Of a DNA stretch of 64,000 bases, positions 45,693-57,088 are shown in pieces. A program made the position numbers and the translations under genes. Within the stretch, counting starts at the first letter, position 1. Every line of letters starts with the position of its first letter. The DNA lies in NCBI GenBank assembly GCA_035578905.1, contig JAQJVL010000102.1:1521501-1585500 (forward strand), read 5' to 3'. The stretch comes from Stictocephala bisonia (Eukaryota > Arthropoda > Insecta > Hemiptera > Membracidae). The notes under the pieces are model-generated. The model saw nothing but the letters and a program-made list of their open reading frames with translations. It did no database searches and was not told the DNA's origin.

Positions 45693-46327
45693 TCTATATA
45701 TATAAAAGTCAAATACCACTGACTCACTCACTCACTCATTACGAAATCTCAAAAACCACGGAACGGATTTACACGAAATTTTAAAGGAAGTTATCGATGG
45801 GACCCACTAAGAAAGGATTCCTAAGGGGAACAAACAGCTCCTCAAAATTTCCTTTTTACCATAAGAATAACATTGGAAGGGGTAGGAACTGCCCCTAAAA
45901 GATTGTTCCATAAGGATAACATTTGGTTAATTTTGGTAAATTAATAACAGCTGTTTTTTAAAATAAATAAACATGTTTATTTTGTATATTTGACATTGTA
46001 CTATTGAGCCCACATAAAAAAGCTGGTCTGTAGTAGATGCATTTTCAATATTATACTATGAGTTTAATCTTTAGCTTATAAACAAAAACAAAGGAAAAGA
46101 ATACGTTTGAAATAGGCTAAGTAATACCAATGTGTGCTATAAATAGGTAGAAACGAGTAGTGTGATTGAGATATTGTAAATAGATTAGAGATAAACCGTG
46201 ATTTTACATTAAACGGTTAATCTATTTATTTATAGTCAAAAGTCACATGCCGAGGCCGAAGGTCGAGGTGTATCGAGTGCAGTGACAGTCGGAGTTGGCA
46301 CGCGAAGCGTGCAGAGGTGTCCCCTAG
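45693..46327 (+). mobile_element. Helitron-like non-autonomous element, copy 3 (most complete)
   Basis: Begins TCTATATATATAAAAGTC after an A and ends in CTAG (46324-46327) before a T. The perfect hairpin GCACGC-GAA-GCGTGC lies about 10 bp before the end, the three hallmarks of a Helitron. Internal landmarks (CACTGACTCACTCACTCA, AGGGGAACAAACAGC, CATAAGAATAACATT, AACAGCTGTT, AGTCACATGCCGAGGCCGAA) align with copies 1 and 2. About 635 bp, no Rep/helicase. It ends 30 bp from the next element. Confidence 0.75.
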
Positions 46328-46973
46328 TTCAACATTAAAGACAAACTGTGTGCATATAAGGGGGTGTCTCAAACGCATAGTGGGCGAACCATTTGACCAA
46401 GAACATTGCTGTAAAGTTTCCCCCCCAAAAAGCATATGTGTAGAATCAAATAAAAATTTTTTCATTATTTTTAGACTTTAGCATTAAGGGTACAGGGTTC
46501 GAATATTAAAATATTTCAATGCAAACATATATCATTTGGCATATCATATCAAAGGTGTTTTGGTGCAATCGGATTTGAGTTATACTTATCCGTTTTAAAA
46601 TGCCTGCCAAAAGTATGACAAAAATATCAATTTTTTGTTTTAATCACTAAATGTACAACTTATTCTTAATATGAAATCCAAATATAGTTATGAATTTTTA
46701 AGAAAATGCTATTTAAAATTATACCCAATAAGGCTCAATTTTGCAAAATTATATAAATTTTTTTATTTTTGACAATTTTGAAAACCCCGAAAGTAAAAAA
46801 ATCTTAAATAGGAAAAGCAGGCTTGTTGCTTACCAAATAAAAGAGCGTAAAAAGGAAAACTTTTATATTCAAACAATAGGCCTATCTCGAACAATAACAA
46901 CTTTGTAGCTAAAAACCATTAAACTTGTTGTTATGATCTGGTTTAACTATGCAAGCTGATTCATTTGTCCTCT

Positions 46974-48183
46974 TTACTGTAATAGGTGCTCAAAGGATCC
47001 GTCACATACTTCAATACACTTTTCAATCCTTGTAGGGAAAGCTTCTGTATTATGGATTACTTCTTCCCTACTTATTTGTCCACATGCTTCTCTTATTCTA
47101 TTTTTCATGTTCTCTCTTGATGTAAGAGCAACTTGATAAACAATATCCTTAATTCTACCCCACAGGTAATAGTAGATTAGCAAGTAAGATCTAGAGATCT
47201 CGCCGTAGACAGAGACGTAGACGGAGGAGACGGAGGAGACGGAGCAACGGAGACGACGGAGACGGAGGAGACGGAGACGGAGGAGACGGAGACGACGGAG
47301 ACGGAGGATACGGAGACGGAGACGGAGACGGAGACGGAGACGAAGACGGAGACGGAGACGGAGACGGAGACGGACGGCCAGGGTACTGGACCCCCTCTCC
47401 CAATCCAATGTTCTGCTAGAGTCTTAAGTCATGGTGGTAACGTGCTGGACACCCATCTTGCATGAACCACATTTCCCGCTGTCTTTGTACGGGAATATCA
47501 TTAAGTAAAACTAAAAACCCATTCTTTAGGAATTTGTTGTACAAATGTCCATAAAAAAAGTAAGGACCAATTATTCGCCCATCAAGTAGCCACACCAGAC
47601 GTTCAGTGACCATTGCCTTAAGTGATTCACCTCCCTTACCCAATGAGGATTAGTAGAGCTCCAATAGTGCAAATTATGTTTATTAACTTGTCCATTATTT
47701 TTAAATGTGGTCTCAAAAGTAAAAAAAATTAAAATTAAATTTGGATTATTGTTAATCGTTTGTTGGGCCTATAATGAGAAGTTAATGCGGTGCAAATGAT
47801 AATTTGCTTCTAGTTCTTGGTGGAGTGATATGAGATACGGGTGGAAACTATTGTCTTTAAGGGTCCTGCTGATAGTAGACCTACTAACTCCATAGTTTAT
47901 TTCAAGGCGCCGAGTAGAGACCTGAGCATCAATTGTTACCGCACCTAAAATATCAGCTGACCTCTATTGTTTTACTACAGAGTCCTGTCTTTTATGATTA
48001 GAGACCTGAACTTGTCCTGTTGTTCGTACTCTATTGGCTAAGCGCTCAAAACACTTATAACTTTGTTTGATAATTTATGTCAGAAAATCGTTCAGAATAA
48101 AGCCTTTCAGCAGCCCTGAAATTGGTAAGACACTCACCCAAAACCATTAACATGTTGAATGCTTCTTCATTTGTGTATGGCAT
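46974..48183 (-). pseudogene. DUF4817/DDE_3 transposase
   Basis: Start at ATG (48181-48183): MPYTNEEAFNMLMVLGEC..NFRAAERLYSERF is the DUF4817 helix-turn-helix. Next come RRLEINYGVSRSTISRTL, HNLHYWSSTNPHWV and LLDGRIIGPYFFYGHL (first Asp), then MWFMQDGCPARYHHDL (second Asp). A GTCTCC repeat of about 180 bp then interrupts the WPARSPDLTPLD block, and the third acidic position reads LLIYYYLWGRIK, so the final Asp is lost. The tail ends ...CIEVCDGSFEHLLQ, stop at 46974. Several frameshifts and stops. The family cuts and pastes DNA through the inverted repeats. Confidence 0.8.
47203..47385. repeat. (GGAGAC)n hexanucleotide repeat inside the transposase
   Basis: Imperfect CGGAGA/GGAGAC units over about 180 bp with a purer run at 47310-47375. 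On the coding (minus) strand all frames are open (Arg-Leu, Ser-Pro, Val-Ser repeats), which produces spurious long frames. Confidence 0.95.
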
Positions 48184-48855
48184 TTTACAAAAAAATTTAC
48201 ATACACAATAGACATAAATGAAATTTAAAACTAAAAATGGTAAACGAAACGCCCACAAATTTAAAGTTTTTAGTCTCAATTTTTATATTATTCAAGATGG
48301 ACCTATTATTTAAAAATACAAGTTTTTCCTTTTTTTACGCTATTTTATTTGGTATGCAACAAGCCTGGTTTTCCTGTTTAAGATTTTTGACCTTTGGAAT
48401 TTTCAAAATTGTCAAAAAAAAAAAAAAAAAAGAAACAGATATAATATTGTAAAAGTGAGCCGTATTGGGTATCATTTTAAAGAGCATTTTCTTAGGAACT
48501 CAGTACTATATTTGAGTTTTATAGTAACATTAAGCTGTGCATTTTGCGATAAGAAAAATGCTATTATTGACATACATTTGGCCGCCATTTTTAAACGGAT
48601 AAGTAAAACTCAAATCCAATTACACCAAAATACTCAGGGCGTTAATACATTTAATATGATATGCCAAATGCTATATTTTTGCATTGAAATATTTTAATAT
48701 TCGAACCCTGGAACCTCAATGCTGAAGTCCAAGAATAATTAAAACATTTTAATTTGATTCTACGCATATGATTTCTGGGGAAAACTTAACAGCAATGTTC
48801 GTGGTCAAATGGTTCGCCAACATTGCGTTTGAGACACCTTTTGTGAGACACCCTG

Positions 48856-49304
48856 TATATTAAATATATACAACCTGTGCTTGGGTCAAGTTGTCACACT
48901 ATTTTGATATTTTAGTGTATTTTTGTATTGAGAATACACAGGTACAAACAGTGATTTTACAACGTTTCAACAACTTTACTGCTGTTATACAGTAATGACA
49001 TTGTACAAGTAATGGTTATAAAGATTACTGTTTTAACGATGAGTAATCATAGAATGGATTATTGATCTTACAGCTTTATGAACTAGACGCTTGTGATGTA
49101 CATCCTCAAGATGTTGAATATTAGTGTTCAATTTTAGTATGAGAAATTTGTAATTATTAACAACAAATACATATTTTAATAAACTTTATTTGATTATATT
49201 TGGGAAAATAGTCAATTGTAAATTTGTAAAAAATATATAAACTTGAATATGAATTAAAAATTTATCGCTTAGTTTTGTTAATTTGTTGGTAGACTTTTAA
49301 CCAC
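48856..49304. other. Non-coding stretch
   Basis: AT-rich; nothing supported. Confidence 0.5.
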
Positions 49305-49331
49305 ATAATGATGATGGAGATAGAGCGTGTA
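49305..49331. repeat. 48-bp minisatellite, left remnant
   Basis: ATGATGATGGAGATAGAGCG + TGTA is part of one unit of the array that resumes at 52532, cut off by LINE C. Confidence 0.85.
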
Positions 49332-52300
49332 ATGAAATGAAATGAAATGAAAAACGTTTTATTTTCTGAGGCAAAGTTAGGACCATTAGGTCCTCTCTTA
49401 CACTTAACCTCATAAAGAAAAATTAATACTTAACTAAAATGAGTATATCTAAAGAGTTCTTACGTGTTCACTGCTGCTGAGCACATTATTTATAAGTTAA
49501 ACAACAATTTTAAAAAAATCAGAGTTTCAAGATAATTAAAACTAAACAAATTAAGCATAAAGCATGAAAGAACATAAAACAAAGAAGAAAACAAAACTAA
49601 TTACTTACATGAAAAAATAAATAAATAAACAAATAAAAAATAAATAATAAATAAAAAAAAACATATATAATGAATAAAATAATAATAAATAAAAAGTATT
49701 CCAAGTTCACAACAAACATACATCACATATACACTCAGTCCAGCATCGACAGCACGGCCAAGGCCTACAACCCCCATGAATCCGCCGACAACCACTCCCT
49801 TAGTGCCGCAACAAACCGAGCTCGACTATCAATATTTCGAGTTGAAGGATCAAGTTTATTCCACAGTCTGCAGGCAGTGACAGTATAAGATCTATTGTAA
49901 AGTGCTGTTCGATGAGCTGGAATAGTTAACATTGAAGAACCCTGACGCGTGTCCCGATTACTTATGCTGAAGTTAAACACAAAATTTGAAGCTAAATAAG
50001 AAGGATTTTTGGATTGAAGAACATTGTACAGTAAAGATAAAATTTTGACCTTTCTGTACTCAAGTAACTTTAGTAAATTTAGCCGTCTGAAGTAAGGAGT
50101 GATATGTTCATCTCGACGAAGATTGAAAATATAACGTAGACAGTAGTTCTGCGCTCGTTGAAGTTTATCAGAAAGATGGGTAGGCATGTCATTGATGACA
50201 ATGTCGCAGTAGTCAAAGTGGGGAAATACAAGAGTTTTTACTAGCATAATCTTAACATCTAAAGGTAAACAGTTATAATATCTCTTAAGAGTGTGAATAC
50301 CAGCAAAAACCCTATTACATGTTAAAGATACATGATCAGACCATGTAAGTGTAGTATTCATAAGGAGTCCCAAGTTCTTAATTTTGTCACAGTAGTTAAG
50401 TGAATTATTATCAATAGAGATACGGGGTACTGTATCAAGATCAATCTGTGCCATCAGTCTGTTATGTCCAATAATAATAGGTTGAGTCTTGTTGTTGTTC
50501 AGTCTTAAGCTGTGCCTGAACGCCCCAGTCACCAATAGATTTAATGTCAGCATTCATTCTATTAACCCCTTCATTTAAGTCTGATACATCAACGTGAGAG
50601 TATATTTGTAAATCGTCAGCATGAAGGTGATATTTACAGTGAGAAATGCTGTTGGACAAGTCATTGATGTACAAAGTAAACAGTAGAGGTCCAAGTACAG
50701 AGCCCTGAGGGACACCTTTGGTTACACTTCCCCAATTAGAGTATTCGTTATTCACATGTACACGCTGACGCCTGCCAGTCAGATAGGACTCAAACCAGGA
50801 AATACTGTCAGACGAGAAACCAAGATGAGAAAGTTTAACTTTGAGCAGTGGATGATAGACACAATCAAACGATTTAGAAAAATCAAACAGAGTGAGCAAT
50901 GTCACTTGTCTGATGTCCATAGCTTTTCGAATATCCTCATTGATATATAGAAGTGCAGTGGTGGTACTGTGATTTCTCCGAAAACCTGACTGAAACTTAC
51001 CAAGAAGATCATTACTAGAAAGATAATTACATACTTGTTGGTGAACAATCCACTCAAGACATTTAGAGAGCGCAGGTAAGATACTGATTGGACGATAATC
51101 AGATGGAGAAGATGGAGAGGACGTCTTGGCGATTGGCCGAACAATCGCTGATTTCCAGGCAGATGGGAATATTGAGGTTGCAAGTGATTTGTTCAGGATT
51201 GTCGTGATAACAGGTAAAACTGCAGGGATTATAACTTTTAATAACTTCATAGAAATGTTGTCTGCCCCAATCGCATTACTTTTAATCATCATAATGGATT
51301 TATAGACCTCATTCTCATTTGTCATAGTTAAAGTAAAATATGAATCACGAGGAGTTGGAAGCTGAGATCTTAGATGATCTGAAAATACAACAGCCCCAGT
51401 GTTATCAACAGGGAGATTAATATAGTAATTATTAAGCTCATTAAGATTTACTGAGATGGGACTATCAGGTTTAATCCTGGACACCCCCAACTTCTTGAAC
51501 ATACGCCAGCATTCAGTAGATGATTTATTTTCAGTGAAATATGTATATATGTACCTAGCTCTTGAATTTCGCATTTCTTGTTTAACTCTATTTCGTAGAT
51601 GTTTATAGACATTTCTATCAATGAGGTCCTTAGTCCTCTTAAATTTCCTATGGATAGAGTCACGCTGGGCCATTAAATGACGTATGGCAGGAGTGATCCA
51701 AGGGGAAGGTTGCCTGGTTATTCGTTTGGTTACAACGGGGGCATGTTTGTCCAGTAGATTGACAAAAATATCATTGAAGTTGTCGACCATAATGTTAACA
51801 TCATTAGCAGATAAAACTGTGTCCCAATTCAAATTTCTAGCATCTGCTAAAAGGTTAGCAGGGTTAATACTTTTAAAATTTCGAAAAGAAACAAACTTAG
51901 GCACGTGCTGTGGCGATGTGATTTTATAGACACAGTACAGAAGGTCATGTTTTGATATCCCTGGGACAGACAACTGGCCATGATGTGCAATTCGAGTTGA
52001 GTCACTAACTGCTAGCAGGTCAATCAAGGTGTCAGAGTGATCAGTGTGGTGAGTGGGCTGAAAAGGGAGTAAAGTTAAGTTACTTGAGTAAAACATAGTG
52101 GTAAGTTGTCGTTTGTCATACGTGTCTCGTCCCAGTACATCAGTATTAAAATCACCCGTCACAATGACATGACTATACCGAGGCATCAATCTTAACAGGA
52201 CACTTTCGAATTCTGCCAAGAAGCCCACTTTAGGTGGTCGGTAACAAAGTCCAAGGAGCATATGAACACCATTAAGTGATATATCCATAAACATCCACTC

Positions 52301-52531
52301 AGGTCGAAATGGTCTTGAGGTGTCAGAGATCTCCAATACCTTAGTAGTAATAGAGAACCTGATGTAAACCGCTGTGCCCCCACCTCCAGAAAACAGACGG
52401 TCATTACGATAGAGAGTGTATCCTGGTATGTCTACAGAAGCTGAGGGTATGTGAGGCTTGAGCCACGATTCGGATATAAGAATACAATCACAAAATGGAG
52501 TTCTAAATAGTGAGCGGTACGGAAAAATGGA
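49332..52531 (-). mobile_element. LINE C: 5'-truncated non-LTR retrotransposon inserted in a minisatellite, antisense
   Basis: The minus-strand element ends in AATAAAACG followed by a (CATTT)n tail (49332-49370). The 48-bp array flanks both sides with GTGTA at 49327-49331 and 52532-52536, a possible 5-bp target duplication. It starts inside the endonuclease domain, so ORF1 and the first endonuclease motif are missing. Only one frameshift breaks the remainder, making it the youngest-looking LINE of the window. Confidence 0.85.
49765..52531 (-). pseudogene. LINE C ORF2: endonuclease (partial) plus reverse transcriptase
   Basis: Endonuclease blocks: ILISESWL (Glu), GLCYRPPKVG, VTGDFNTDVL, DTLIDLLAVSD and GISKHDLLY (in place of SDH). 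RT blocks: DYRPISILPALSK, FQSGFRRNHSTTTALL, LFDFSKSFDCVYHPLL, GVPQGSVLGPLLFTLYINDL and YHLHADDLQIYSHV (HADD instead of YADD). One frameshift at about 50520 (extra G in TGGGGCG) moves to the frame FRHSLRLNNNKTQPIIIGHN, which continues to the stop at 49765. The frame also runs upstream into the 48-bp array, adding a non-homologous repeat peptide (YRMYTLYLHH) that is not part of the element. Confidence 0.88.
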
Positions 52532-52815
52532 GTGTACATACGGTACATGATGATGCACATACGATGATGGAGATAGAGCGTGTACATACAGTATATGATG
52601 ATGGAGATAGAGCATGTACATACGGTATATGATGATACGCTTACGATGATGGAGATAGAGCGTGTTCATACGATATATCATGATACGCATACGATGATGG
52701 AGATAGAGCCTCGTGTACATACGGTATATGATGATACGCATACGATGATGGAGATAGAGCGTGTACATACGGTACATGATGATGAGCATACGATGATGGA
52801 GATAGAGCGTGTAGG
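52532..52815. repeat. 48-bp minisatellite, middle block, about 6 copies
   Basis: Unit GTACATACGGTATATGATGA + TACGCATACGATGATGGAGA + TAGAGCGT (48 bp = 16 codons), with some deleted units. All frames are open on both strands because the period is a multiple of three. Same array as 49305 and 56380. Confidence 0.95.
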
Positions 52816-53129
52816 CCCTACATATTATTATCTATTATTTTCAGTATTTTAATAGTCAGTTAATGCAATACATTTTTGATTTAAGAAAATAAGTATTATC
52901 ACAATCACACCAACTCACACACGAAACATGAGTTCTATGTACAATAGTGTGGCCAAAGAAATCACAGCAGTCTCAAAATTTCATTGATACAAGTATCTTT
53001 GAAAAGCAGGAATGATAATTTATTAACCATCTTCCTTTGGTAGGGTGAACCATCCATATTTCTCATGAATTTGAACGAGAGACTTGAATGATTGCTGTGC
53101 CCTTGCTAAACTGTATTGACCCTCTATCG

Positions 53130-53306
53130 CAGGGGTCGGCAACTTTACAAGCTCTGAGGGCCACATCATAGTTTTCGTAAGAGCTCTGGGGCCGCATATG
53201 TCTTTAAAATATAATATACATTTTTAATATGTTTGATGCATATGTAGTCCTATATTTATTTTAAAAATGTAAACTGTTTATGGAGCAAGATGTTTAATAA
53301 TAAATA

Positions 53307-53354
<48 letters not shown>

Positions 53355-55792
53355 GCCCCAAATATTATAACAATAAAAATACTGTTATTAATAAATGAAT
53401 ACATGTTTATTTACACATTGTTTGAACACAATAATTTGAACCAGGAAAAAATGCAAAATTTATAATGAAATTAATGATAACAAATCAACATCAAAGTTCG
53501 AAAAGAAATATGCAGTAGTAAATATATAAATGTTCAATGGGAAGTTTGGCAATGCATATCTTTACTAGTTTCTCAACATCTGGTTTAATATTAGAAATTG
53601 ACACTTTCAGTACATTATTCAGATGATTATCAGCTAGCCTACTACGAGTTTTATTTTTTACAAAGTTCATTTGAGAAAACAATTGTTCGCACAAATATGC
53701 ACTTCCAAAAAGACTCATCATTTTTAAAGCATGATTTCTTAAATTAGGGAGATCATCCTTGTCAACATGCTTAGAATAACATTCTAATAAGCCAAGATCA
53801 TATTTTTCCTTCAACTCTGAATTACATTGTAAGTCAGTAAGTTCCATTTGCATGATTCCTGGCGCATCACTGACATTGAAGCTGAACGGCCGAGCAAACA
53901 ACTAAAGTTGTTTTTCATTTTTCCTGAAGTCGGAGTTCATCTTTCAGTTTATTTAATGCAGTAACATACTTATTCATATCATAACCCTCACACTGTGATA
54001 ACTTCTGAAAATGAGTTAGGTCAAAGTTTTTTAGTTGATTTGTCCACAGATCAAGCTTGCACTCGAATGACTTGACACAGTCAAAAAGGTTGTGAATGAA
54101 GTTGCCTGGACTTTGCAATTTTTTATTTTTTGTTAAGAATGTTGAGATGCATTGTAATGTCTGCACAGAAAGCTAAATCACTTACCCAAGTAGGATCATC
54201 GAATTCACAGACAGGTTTATTTTTGCTTTCCAAAAATTGTTTAGTTGGATCTTTTAATTCAAAAACTCTCTCTAACATTTTACCATGGGAAAGCCAACAA
54301 ACATCACAAAAGTAAGCTACATCTTCATAATCTGAATTAATCTCAAACAAGAAGTTTTGGAATTCTCTATGCTTGAGTCCATTAGATCTGATAAAGTTTA
54401 CAACTTTGATCACAGTGTTCATTACGTTCTCAAAACCTACTGCCTTAGAACTCAGATGTTGTTGATGTATGATACAATGGTAGGACAAGATGGTATTGGC
54501 TCCTGTATTTTTCTGAATCAATGCAACAACTCCATTGTTTTTCCCAATCATGGAAGGACAACTATCTGTGGCAATCCCTGCCAAGTTTGCAAGACCAAGT
54601 TTGAATTTTTCGAGAACTTCCATTACACATTGAAACATATCTGTGCCCTTTGTAGTCCCCTTCATTGGATGTAAGCTTACTAGCTCTTCAGTTATTTTGA
54701 AATTATCATTGATTCCCCTAACAAAAATGGCTAACTGTGCAGTATCGGACACCTCCGTACTTTCGTCAAGTGCAATTGAGTAATATACAAATTGAGAACA
54801 TTCATACACCAGAGAACTGTCAATATCATTTGCCATATCATCAATACGCCTGGAAATAGTAGATGCAGATAGGCTAATTTTAGAAAACAACTGTTTTTGT
54901 GCTGGGCAGAGAATTTCAGCAGCAGATTCCATACATTCTTTTATAAACTCTGCATCTACAAAGGGCTTTAATTTTTTTGTAATTTTTTCAGCTACAAGAA
55001 AACTAACCTTAACACAGGCCTCTGTCTCGACTGTTGGTTTCTTGAATGAAAACTGCTGATTTTTAAGTTTTTCTTTAAATCACTGACTTTATCACTCCGA
55101 ACTTGGCCTTGAAACACATTAAATTTCGCAGCATGCTTCGTTTCGTAATGACGCTTCAAGTTGTACTCCTTCATTACCGCAACTGATTCATTGCATACCA
55201 AACAAATAGGTTTTTGATTTACATAAATAAAAAAAGTATGCCTCTGTCCAACGTTCTTGGAAAATACGACACTCGTCACTTACTTTTCGTTTCTTACTTG
55301 AACTAGCCATTTTTCTATAATATTTAAAATCGCACTAACTATCGCACTATCGTATCGCATTAACTGTCTGAAATGTACTGAAACTGAAATAAAATGGCGT
55401 AAATGGTGCGGTTGACGTCCTTGATGGTAGACGGCAACCAGTTTCTCCTCCCACTCGACCGGCCGAAATGTTCCGATGACAACCGACCTTCTCCGAACTA
55501 GAGTGACTCGACCGACATCAGGCAGAGTGAGAGAGATATAGGGATACAGACAGTCGTTTCAAATGTTTGGCTGCTTTCACTTCGCCGCCTCTACCTTTGT
55601 TTTACGTAATGAATAGGAAATATATTCGTGTTGTTGAATACATTTGCTGGTTACTTAGGTTTAGAAACCGATTAGTATTATTTGTATAATGTATTTACGT
55701 ATATTGTTTTAATATTTTTTGGCCAGGTGACGGGCCGCAAATTATCACAAGGCGGGTCGCAAGCGGCCCGCGGGCCTCATATTGCCGACCCC
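53130..55792 (-). mobile_element. hAT-superfamily transposon inserted in the UBE2Q retrocopy
   Basis: Terminal inverted repeats CAGGGGTCGGCAAC (53130) and ATTGCCGACCCC (ending 55792) are of hAT type. The host sequence gives an 8-bp target duplication, CTCTATCG (53122-53129) against TACTATCG (55793-55800); removing the element rejoins the E2 reading frame ([14 protein letters not shown]). A single transposase gene lies on the minus strand. A (TA)n run sits at 53310-53348. Confidence 0.88.
53491..55310 (-). pseudogene. hAT transposase (BED finger, ZBED5/GTF2IRD2-like)
   Basis: Starts MASSSKKRK at 55310. A BED-type zinc finger follows (CLVCNESVAVMKEYNLKRHY + ETKH, about 55130-55215). The catalytic region has SIALDESTEVSDTAQLAIFV (first Asp), LAGIATDSCPSMIGKNNGVV and the CIIHQQHL block, then FCDVCWLSHGKMLERVFEL. 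The C-terminal dimerisation region is LFGSAYLCEQLFSQMNFVKN...RSRLADNHLNNVLKVS. Frameshifts near 55240, 55030, 54130 and 53905 break it. Family resemblance is to the host-domesticated ZBED5/SCAND3-like group, but terminal repeats and target duplication show this is an ordinary insertion. Confidence 0.85.
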
Positions 55793-56379
55793 TACTATCG
55801 GGTTTACCTGAGTAACAAATTTGGCAGCGCCAAACTGTAGTCTAGCCTTTCCCTTGACTAGGATGGCAGCGATCTGCATTATGACTGCTTTCACTGTATA
55901 GGCTGAGCTCCAGCCCTGTTTAGTCAGCAGTTCCATGCAGATGGGCCTCCCATCAGCACATAACCACCTAAAACGATTGGGTACACTACTCTGGCGATAG
56001 GGGTCTCAAAGGGGTAAGTCTCCTTAAAGAGCATATTAAGTAGGATGAAGTTCTTGCCCTCTTTCTCATTGAGAAGTACCAGATCATTATGGAGTGGAGA
56101 ATCTGGATCCACAGACATGAGTTAGATGTTCCATTCATACAGACATACACCCACTAATTTTAAATTGTACATTCTTGTTTTAAACGTTTCAGAGTGATAA
56201 ATATCTCGCAATTCCTTCATGAGTCTGTCTGTAGCCTGAACACTTCCATACACCTGGCCCTTAAGGTAATCCTTTCGCTTATTTTGCCGTAATCTTTCAT
56301 GCATGTTTTGGTACTCTGCATCCATCTCATCTGACTTATTCTTGGCATGAACCTCACTATCATCCATTTCAAGGTTGGA

Positions 56380-56770
56380 AATAGAGCGTGTACATACGGT
56401 ACATGATGATACGCATACGATGATGGAGATAGACCTTGTACATACGGTACATGATGATACGCATACGATGATGGAGATAGAGTGTGTACATATGGTATAT
56501 GATGATATGAATACGATGATGGAGATAGAGCGGGTACATACAGTACACGATGATACACATACGATGATGGAGATAGAGCGTGTACATACGGTACATGATG
56601 ATACGCATACGATGATGGAGATAGATCATGTACATACGGTAGGCCTATATGATGACGCGCATACGATGATAGAAATAGAGCGTGTACATACGGTATATGA
56701 TGATACACATACGATGATGGAGATAGAGCGTGTTCATACGGTATATGATGATACGCAGACGATGATAATG
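56380..56770. repeat. 48-bp minisatellite, right block, about 8 copies
   Basis: Same unit as 52532-52815 (GATGGAGATAGAGCGTGTAC + ATACGGTACATGATGATACG). Frames of 16-residue repeats are open on both strands (MEIERVHTVHDDTHTM on plus). It ends at GACGATGATAATG. Confidence 0.95.
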
Positions 56771-56930
56771 AATGTAATTATGGTGATTATAAATAAAAAG
56801 TGTACCGTGCAAATAAACAGAAAATTAAAAATATACAACCGAAAACAGTATAAGCAGTTCCAAGGCATACCTGATTTGCACTTTAGAATATTAATTCAAC
56901 GCATACTTGCATTAAAGTACAGGGCTGATA

Positions 56931-57088
56931 CTTGAGTGAGTACAATGGTAGCCGTAAATACTCAAGGTGTGTGCGTATTTACCTGTCTGTGGCCGGAAGA
57001 ATGTCTGTGGCTCATACTTGAATGAGTACTATGGTAGCCGCAAACACTCAAGATGTGTGCGTATATACGTGTCTGTGGCCGGAAGACG
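56931..57088. repeat. 86-bp direct duplication
   Basis: CTTGAGTGAGTACAATGGTA + GCCGTAAATACTCAAGGTGT... at 56931 recurs at 57017 with about 10% differences, ending GTCTGTGGCCGGAAGA in both. Confidence 0.85.

Larger units (their letters stand above)
46357..48855 (-). mobile_element. Mariner/Tc-type transposon with about 255-bp terminal inverted repeats
   Basis: 46361-46615 and 48590-48855 are inverted copies of each other (GTGTCTCAAACGC ... GGCGAACCATTTGACCA ... TTCGAATATTAAAATATTTC + AATGCAAA...). The right end reads GAGACACCCTG-TA, typical of elements that duplicate a TA target. The left terminus is slightly degraded. A DUF4817/DDE_3 transposase lies inside on the minus strand. Confidence 0.8.
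53023..56367 (-). pseudogene. UBE2Q-like E2 ubiquitin-conjugating enzyme retrocopy, interrupted by a hAT element
   Basis: Minus strand: a leader MDDSEVHAKNKSDEMDAEYQ..., then SVQATDRLMKELRDIYHSET, LYEWNI (TAA in place of the next Lys), [60 protein letters not shown] with the active-site Cys, [12 protein letters not shown] and, beyond the hAT insertion, [20 protein letters not shown] + [11 protein letters not shown] before the stop at 53023. UBE2Q proteins are E2 enzymes that accept ubiquitin on this Cys. Only the C-terminal E2 half is present, without introns, with a stop and a 1-bp frameshift just before the Cys (about 55930). A processed pseudogene is the best reading. The array motif ATAGAGCGTGTA abuts both ends (52805-52816, 56382-56393), consistent with a 12-bp target duplication. 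No poly(A) is left. Confidence 0.85.

Noticed and set aside
46226..46465. 79-codon minus-strand frame at the Helitron/mariner junction
   Set aside because: It crosses the boundary of two unrelated elements and has no domain.
52580..52852. Histidine/methionine-rich repeat protein in the 48-bp array
   Set aside because: Reading frames are open on both strands from a simple tandem repeat; no start context, no domain.
54130..54674. Plus-strand frames at 54130-54315 and 54357-54674
   Set aside because: These are antisense shadows of the hAT transposase.
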